NCBI GenBank assembly: GCA_029237815.1
Contig: JAQZBP010000001.1
Span: 310,001 to 374,000 of the forward strand
Reading direction: 5' to 3'
Source: Moraxellaceae bacterium
GTDB lineage: Bacteria > Pseudomonadota > Gammaproteobacteria > Pseudomonadales > Moraxellaceae
Length of the DNA stretch: 64,000 nt
In this document: piece after piece, positions 59,766 through 64,000 of the stretch
How positions within the stretch are numbered: position 1 is the first letter of the stretch
Layout: each line of letters opens with the position of its first letter
Made by a program: the position numbers and the translations under genes
The notes under the pieces: model-generated
Told to the model about the DNA's origin: nothing
Databases searched by the model: none
Seen by the model: only the letters and a program-made list of their open reading frames with translations

Positions 59766-60736
59766 TGCACCGTTTCCTGGTCGGAGAACATGCCATCGAA
59801 GAGCGCCGTGGACAGGTAACGCTCACCGGAGTCCGGCAACACCACGACGATCAGCTTGCCGGCATTTTCCGGCCGGGCAGCAATTCGTGCCGCGGCGCAG
59901 ACAGCCGCACCGCAGGAAATCCCCGCCAGGATGCCCTCTTCCCGCATCAGGCGACGGGCGAATTCGATGGCCTCCTCATTGCTCACCAGCTCCACTCCGT
60001 CCACCAGCGACAGATCAAGGTTCTTCGGTACGAAATTGGCGCCGATACCCTGGATCTTGTGCGGGGCCGGCGCCAGCGGCTGGCCATTGCGGGTCTGCGT
60101 GATCAATGGTGAGGCTGCAGGCTCGACGGCGATCGACTGGATGGCCTTGCCCTGGGTCTTCTTGATGTAGCGGGACACACCGGTCAGGGTGCCGCCGGTA
60201 CCGACGCCCGCCACGAAGATGTCGACCCTGCCATCGGTATCGCGCCAGATTTCCGGCCCTGTGGTCTTCTCGTGGATATCGGGGTTGGCCGGGTTCTCGA
60301 ACTGCTGCGGCATGTAGTAGCGGGCAGGATCGCTGGCGGCGATTTCGGCTGCTTTCTCGATCGCGCCCTTCATGCCCTTGGCGGGGTCGGTGAGCACCAG
60401 AGTGGCACCCAGCGCCTTCAGGACCTTGCGCCGCTCCAGGCTCATGGAAGCCGGCATGGTGAGCGTGATGCCGTAGCCGCGCGCCGCCGCGACAAAGGCC
60501 AGTGCAATACCGGTGTTGCCAGAGGTCGGCTCGACGATTTCCATGCCCGGCTTCAGCACGCCGCGGCGTTCGGCATCCCACACCAGGCTGGCGCCGATGC
60601 GGCATTTCACGGAGTAGGCCGGATTGCGCCCTTCCACCTTGGCATAGACAAGGGCATTGCCGCCGCATACGCGGTTCAATCGCACCAGCGGCGTATTGCC
60701 AATGGAAAGGGAGTTGTCGTCATAAAGCTGTGCCAT
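59762..60736 (-). CDS. cysK: Cysteine synthase A
   Basis: A 324-residue fold-type II PLP enzyme making cysteine from O-acetylserine and sulfide. The PLP lysine is K44 in [11 protein letters not shown], the substrate loop is PTSGNTGIA, and the phosphate-binding [10 protein letters not shown] is present. The start [20 protein letters not shown] has GGAGG upstream; the longer frame runs into the divergent promoter. It is divergent from the Kef-type gene across 155 bp. Confidence 0.95.
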   Translation of the reverse strand: MAQLYDDNSLSIGNTPLVRLNRVCGGNALVYAKVEGRNPAYSVKCRIGASLVWDAERRGVLKPGMEIVEPTSGNTGIALAFVAAARGYGITLTMPASMSLERRKVLKALGATLVLTDPAKGMKGAIEKAAEIAASDPARYYMPQQFENPANPDIHEKTTGPEIWRDTDGRVDIFVAGVGTGGTLTGVSRYIKKTQGKAIQSIAVEPAASPLITQTRNGQPLAPAPHKIQGIGANFVPKNLDLSLVDGVELVSNEEAIEFARRLMREEGILAGISCGAAVCAAARIAARPENAGKLIVVVLPDSGERYLSTALFDGMFSDQETVQ

Positions 60737-60891
60737 GGTGAAGCCTCCATGTGGTAGAACTCGAACAATACCCGCGCGCCCCTCCCGCTGCGATAACCGC
60801 AGGATGACGGATTGATGACGGCCCGCCGGACAAGAAAACCGTGCGCCACTATCGGTCGTTTGGCAGGGGCGCGCAACCAGGGACACCCCGG

Positions 60892-62688
60892 ATGGATTTG
60901 CTGCAAATCGTTGCCGTTTTTCTTGGCACCACTCTGGTAATGGTGCCGCTGCTCAAGCGCTTCGGACTGGCCTCGGTCATCGGTTACCTCGCCACCGGCG
61001 TGCTGCTCGGGCCTTACGCGCTTGGCCTGCTGCACGACCCGCACGACGTGCTGGAGTTCTCCGAATACGGCATCGTGCTCCTTCTGTTCCTGATCGGCAT
61101 CGAGCTGGAGCCATCGCGGCTGTGGGTGCTGCGCCGCTCGGTGTTCGGGCTAGGCGGTCTACAGGTCATGCTCACCGGCCTCGCGCTCATGGGCGCGGTG
61201 TATGCGCTGGGACTGCCGCTACCGGTCAGCTTCGTCGTCGGTTTCGGGCTGGCGCTGTCGTCGACGGCGTTTGCCCTGCAATTGCTCAGCGAGAAAAACC
61301 AGCTGACTTCCAAGCACGGCCGGCGCGCCTTCGCCATCCTGCTGTTCCAGGACATGGCGGTGATTCCCCTGCTGGCGGTGGTACCGCTGCTGGGGGGCAA
61401 GGCCACTGACTATGGCTGGGACGACCTCGGCAAGCTGGTGCTGGTCGCCAGCCTCTTCATCCTTTCAAGCCGCGCCCTCATTCGCCCCGCACTGCGCTTC
61501 GTGGCGAGCGCCGGCACACCGGAGGTATTCACGGCCGCCGCCCTCTTCCTGGTCTGCGGCGCCGGAATCCTGACCGAATTCCTCGGCGTCTCGATGTCCT
61601 TGGGCGCTTTCGCCGCCGGCGTGCTGCTGGCAGACAGCGAGTACCGCCACGAGATCGAGGCCAGCCTGCTGCCAATCAAATCTCTGCTGCTCGGCCTGTT
61701 CTTCATTGCCGTCGGCATGACCGCCGACATCGCGCTGCTGAAGACGGAGGCCGGTCTCATCATGGCCTGTGTGCTCGGCGTCATGATGGTCAAGTTCGTC
61801 CTGCTGACACTGATCGGCCGCATCAGTGGCAGCAACCTGCACACCAGCGTACAGCTGGCCGTCCCGCTCGCCCAGGGCGGCGAATTCGCCTTCGTGCTCT
61901 TTTCCGCCGCCGCCGCCAACTCCGTTTTCTCGGAACAGCTCGCGCAGCGACTGATCCTGATCGTCACGCTTTCGATGGCGCTGACACCGTTTGCCTTTAT
62001 GTTGCTGGAGAAGGTGCTGGAGCCCCGGCTGCGGCCGACGGATCATCGCGACTTCGATGAGCTGCCCGAGGACCAGGCCAGTCCCGTAGTGATCGCCGGC
62101 TTCGGTCGCTTCGGACAGATCGTGGCGCGCGTGCTGCGCATGCACCATATCGGCTTCACCGCGCTGGAATCGGATGTGCGCCAGGTCGATTTCGTGCGCC
62201 GCTTCGGCAACAAGGTCTACTACGGCAATCCCGCCAATATTGATTTATTGCGGTCGGCAGGCGTCGGCAAGGCGAAGATCTTCGTACTGGCCATGGACGA
62301 TGTACGCGACTCGGTGAAGACCGCCTCGGCGCTGCATCGCCACTTCCCGCATGTCGCCGTCTATGCGCGCGCGCGTGACCGCGCCCATGCCTATCAGCTC
62401 ATGGACATCGGCGTCCACGTGATCAACCGCGAGACCTATCTCTCCAGCCTGGACCTGGCCGAGAAGATCCTCGTGGCGCTCGGCCTCGGCGCCGAACGCG
62501 CGGAGAACAGCATCCGGCGCTTCCGCGACTACGACGAGCAGCTCATGAAGCGGCAACACGCCATCTACCAGGACGAAGCGCAGCTCATGGAGAGCGTCAA
62601 GGAATCCATGCGCGAGCTCGAGGACCTGTTCGAGAGCGATGCCGTCGCCGCCGAGAAGCCGCCCGCGGCGGCACGTGAAACCACCTAG
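60892..62688 (+). CDS. Kef-type monovalent cation/proton antiporter
   Basis: A 598-residue protein of the CPA2 family. It has 12 or so transmembrane helices (residues 1-380, including [19 protein letters not shown] and QLLSEKN) and a C-terminal RCK/TrkA-N domain with the nucleotide motif [18 protein letters not shown] helical tail follows. It resembles KefC/KefB K+ efflux proteins that are gated by glutathione. AGGGA precedes the ATG. No kefF/kefG partner is adjacent. Confidence 0.93.
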   Translation: MDLLQIVAVFLGTTLVMVPLLKRFGLASVIGYLATGVLLGPYALGLLHDPHDVLEFSEYGIVLLLFLIGIELEPSRLWVLRRSVFGLGGLQVMLTGLALMGAVYALGLPLPVSFVVGFGLALSSTAFALQLLSEKNQLTSKHGRRAFAILLFQDMAVIPLLAVVPLLGGKATDYGWDDLGKLVLVASLFILSSRALIRPALRFVASAGTPEVFTAAALFLVCGAGILTEFLGVSMSLGAFAAGVLLADSEYRHEIEASLLPIKSLLLGLFFIAVGMTADIALLKTEAGLIMACVLGVMMVKFVLLTLIGRISGSNLHTSVQLAVPLAQGGEFAFVLFSAAAANSVFSEQLAQRLILIVTLSMALTPFAFMLLEKVLEPRLRPTDHRDFDELPEDQASPVVIAGFGRFGQIVARVLRMHHIGFTALESDVRQVDFVRRFGNKVYYGNPANIDLLRSAGVGKAKIFVLAMDDVRDSVKTASALHRHFPHVAVYARARDRAHAYQLMDIGVHVINRETYLSSLDLAEKILVALGLGAERAENSIRRFRDYDEQLMKRQHAIYQDEAQLMESVKESMRELEDLFESDAVAAEKPPAAARETT

Positions 62689-62756
62689 CCGCGCCGCGGC
62701 GGCCAAATTTGCCACTATCCGCCAAAACACCCAACAACAACGCCACGGAGCGCCCG

Positions 62757-63326
62757 ATGACCAATCCCTACCGCAGTCCTGTCGCCACCGTCCAAGACGT
62801 TTACGTTCCAGTCACGGACGCCACCTATGAGCCGCGCATCTTCAGCACTGACGGGCGCCTCGGGCGGCTGCGGTACTTTGTCTATTCCTTCATTGTGCAG
62901 TTCGTGATGGCCTTCCTGGTCGGCATTCTGGCGGCCGTCGCCATTCCGCTCCTGGCCGGCCGCGATGGCGCGAGCGCACTGGCGCTACCCCTGATGGTGG
63001 CGATCTACGTCCCCATCCTCATCGCCATGCTGGTAATGGCCAAGCGCCGGCTCAACGACATGAACCAGAGCGGCTGGTTGTCGTTGCTGATGCTGGTGCC
63101 GCTCGTGAACCTGATCATGGCGCTCCTGCTGCTGTTCTGGCCGGGCAGCGCGGGCAGCAACAACTACGGCCCGCGGCCCGTGAAGAACTCCATGACGCTG
63201 ATCTTTTTCGGCGTGGTATTGCCGCTGCTGCTCGTCGGCCTGCTGGCCGCCTTCGCGGTACCCGTCTACCAGGAGTATGTGGCGCGGGCGCAGGCCGCCC
63301 AGGTGCAGTTCCCGCAGCAACCCTGA
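62757..63326 (+). CDS. DUF805 membrane protein with pilin-like C-terminal helix
   Basis: A 189-residue protein with a soluble N-terminal 50 residues, a DUF805-type hydrophobic core (RLGRLRYFVYSFIVQF; KRRLNDMNQSGW) and four helices. The last helix (VGLLAAFAVPVYQEYVARAQ) looks like the start of a type IV pilin shaft but has no prepilin cleavage site. ACGGAG lies upstream. It follows the Kef gene with 68 bp between. The function is unknown. Confidence 0.87.
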   Translation: MTNPYRSPVATVQDVYVPVTDATYEPRIFSTDGRLGRLRYFVYSFIVQFVMAFLVGILAAVAIPLLAGRDGASALALPLMVAIYVPILIAMLVMAKRRLNDMNQSGWLSLLMLVPLVNLIMALLLLFWPGSAGSNNYGPRPVKNSMTLIFFGVVLPLLLVGLLAAFAVPVYQEYVARAQAAQVQFPQQP

Positions 63327-63339
63327 ACCCCGACCCAAT

Positions 63340-63367
63340 AAAAAAGCCGGCGACTGCCGGCTTTTTT
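63340..63367 (+). terminator. Bidirectional terminator between DUF805 and the decarboxylase
   Basis: A perfect 12-bp stem (63340-63351 / 63356-63367, loop GACT) with A6 and T6 flanks serves both convergent genes. Confidence 0.93.
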
Positions 63368-63396
63368 ATTAGCGGCCAGGGCCGCTGTGCGAAAAA

Positions 63397-64000
63397 TTAC
63401 TTCACGTAGTAGGTCTTCAGCGGCGGGAAACCATTGAATTCCACCGAGCTGTAGGAGTTGGTGTAAGCGCCCGTGGTCATCCAGTAAAGACGATCGCCCA
63501 CGGCCAGGTTCAGCGGCAGCTGGTAATTGGAGTTCTCGTACATGATATCGGTGGAATCGCAGGTCGGGCCGGCGATCACCACGGTACCGGTGGGCGGGTT
63601 GCCTTCCAGCTTCTCCATGTAGATCGGGTACTTGATGGACTCGCCCATGGTCTCCATCAGGCCCTGGAACAGGCCGACATCGAGATACACCCAGCGGTTG
63701 AGGTCGGTACGCGACTTGCGCGAGATCAGCACCACCTCGGACACCAGCACGCCGGACTCACCCACCAGGGAACGGCCCGGCTCCAGGATGATCTCGGGCA
63801 GGTCGTCACCATAGTCGTCACGCAGGTAGCGCAGGATTTCCTCGGCATACACATTGATGGTGTTCACTTCGGAGATGTAGTTCGCCGGGAAGCCACCACC
63901 CATGTTGATCATCTTCAGCTCGATGTCTTCCTCGAGCTTCATCCAGTCGAACATGTACTTGACCTTGGACAGCGCGGCGTCCCACACGGCGATGTCCTTC
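63397..64000 (-). CDS. Ornithine/lysine decarboxylase, fold-type III (partial)
   Basis: The C-terminal 200 residues of a group IV PLP decarboxylase; the 5' part lies beyond the window. Diagnostic stretches are INMGGGFP, EPGRSLVGESG (PLP phosphate and ring contacts) and the active-site cysteine in GPTCDSTD. It makes putrescine or cadaverine. The window cuts the gene, so the substrate-specificity helix and the catalytic lysine cannot be checked. A terminator follows it on the minus strand. Confidence 0.9.
   Translation of the reverse strand, partial: KDIAVWDAALSKVKYMFDWMKLEEDIELKMINMGGGFPANYISEVNTINVYAEEILRYLRDDYGDDLPEIILEPGRSLVGESGVLVSEVVLISRKSRTDLNRWVYLDVGLFQGLMETMGESIKYPIYMEKLEGNPPTGTVVIAGPTCDSTDIMYENSNYQLPLNLAVGDRLYWMTTGAYTNSYSSVEFNGFPPLKTYYVK

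Overview
This 64 kb window is a stretch of GC-rich gammaproteobacterial chromosome, almost entirely housekeeping, with short intergenic gaps and many ATGA/GTGA translational overlaps. Gene order closely follows the Pseudomonas-type blocks hisC-hisD-hisG-murA-ibaG-mla / kdsD-kdsC-lpt-rpoN-hpf-rapZ-ptsH / nit-yhdP-rng-maf-mreDCB / gatCAB and moeB-prmC-prfA-hemA / lolB-ispE-tRNA-Gln-prs-rplY-pth-ychF (synteny from memory, not computed). The codon use, phasin, AdeT-like proteins and BLUF protein suggest a free-living Pseudomonadales or Nevskiales/Xanthomonadales-like bacterium. The genus cannot be fixed from sequence alone.

Layout. 1-3.4 kb: DUF4350 / MoxR ATPase / DUF58 operon, then a TRIC-type membrane protein. 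4.4-12.4 kb (minus): mlaF-E-D-C-B, ibaG, murA, hisG-hisD-hisC. 12.6-20.7 kb (plus): LPS supply and transport (kdsD, kdsC, lptC, lptA, lptB), a GlsB/YeaQ-type membrane protein, rpoN, hpf, rapZ, ptsH, darP. 20.8-32.5 kb (minus): an HMG-CoA reductase and a stand-alone cyclic-nucleotide-binding protein, where many relatives carry tldD/pmbA, followed by nit, yhdP, rng, maf, mreD, mreC, mreB. 32.7-36 kb: gatCAB. 36.1-42.2 kb (minus): a VOC protein, an ABC1/UbiB-type kinase, moeB, prmC, prfA, hemA. 42.5-49.7 kb (plus): TPR lipoprotein, lolB, ispE, tRNA-Gln, prs, rplY, pth, ychF. 50-54.2 kb: a CNNM/CorC-type protein, tRNA-Met, a 0.5 kb non-coding stretch, an RsgA-like GTPase and an RlmN/Cfr-like radical SAM methyltransferase. 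54.3-58.7 kb: the least ordinary part, with a small secreted orphan, a BLUF blue-light receptor, two tandem AdeT-like periplasmic binding proteins, a phasin and a 70-aa protein. 58.8-64 kb: ppa, MAPEG-cysK, a Kef-type antiporter, a DUF805 protein with a pilin-like tail, and the 3' end of an ornithine/lysine decarboxylase gene.

How it works together. Most genes serve the cell envelope: LPS synthesis and export, Mla and YhdP lipid traffic, MurA, Mre, LolB. The rest serve translation (GatCAB, PrfA/PrmC, Pth, bL25, HPF, RsgA, RlmN, DarP, YchF) and precursor supply (His, haem, PRPP, isoprenoid, Cys, polyamine). No CRISPR array, prophage, IS element or defence island was seen. The points most worth a second look are the HMG-CoA reductase + cNMP-binding pair in a genome that also carries the MEP gene ispE, the BLUF/AdeT/phasin neighbourhood, the RsgA-RlmN pair after tRNA-Met, a perfect 27-bp inverted repeat before pth, and the absence of a canonical start for full-length MreC.
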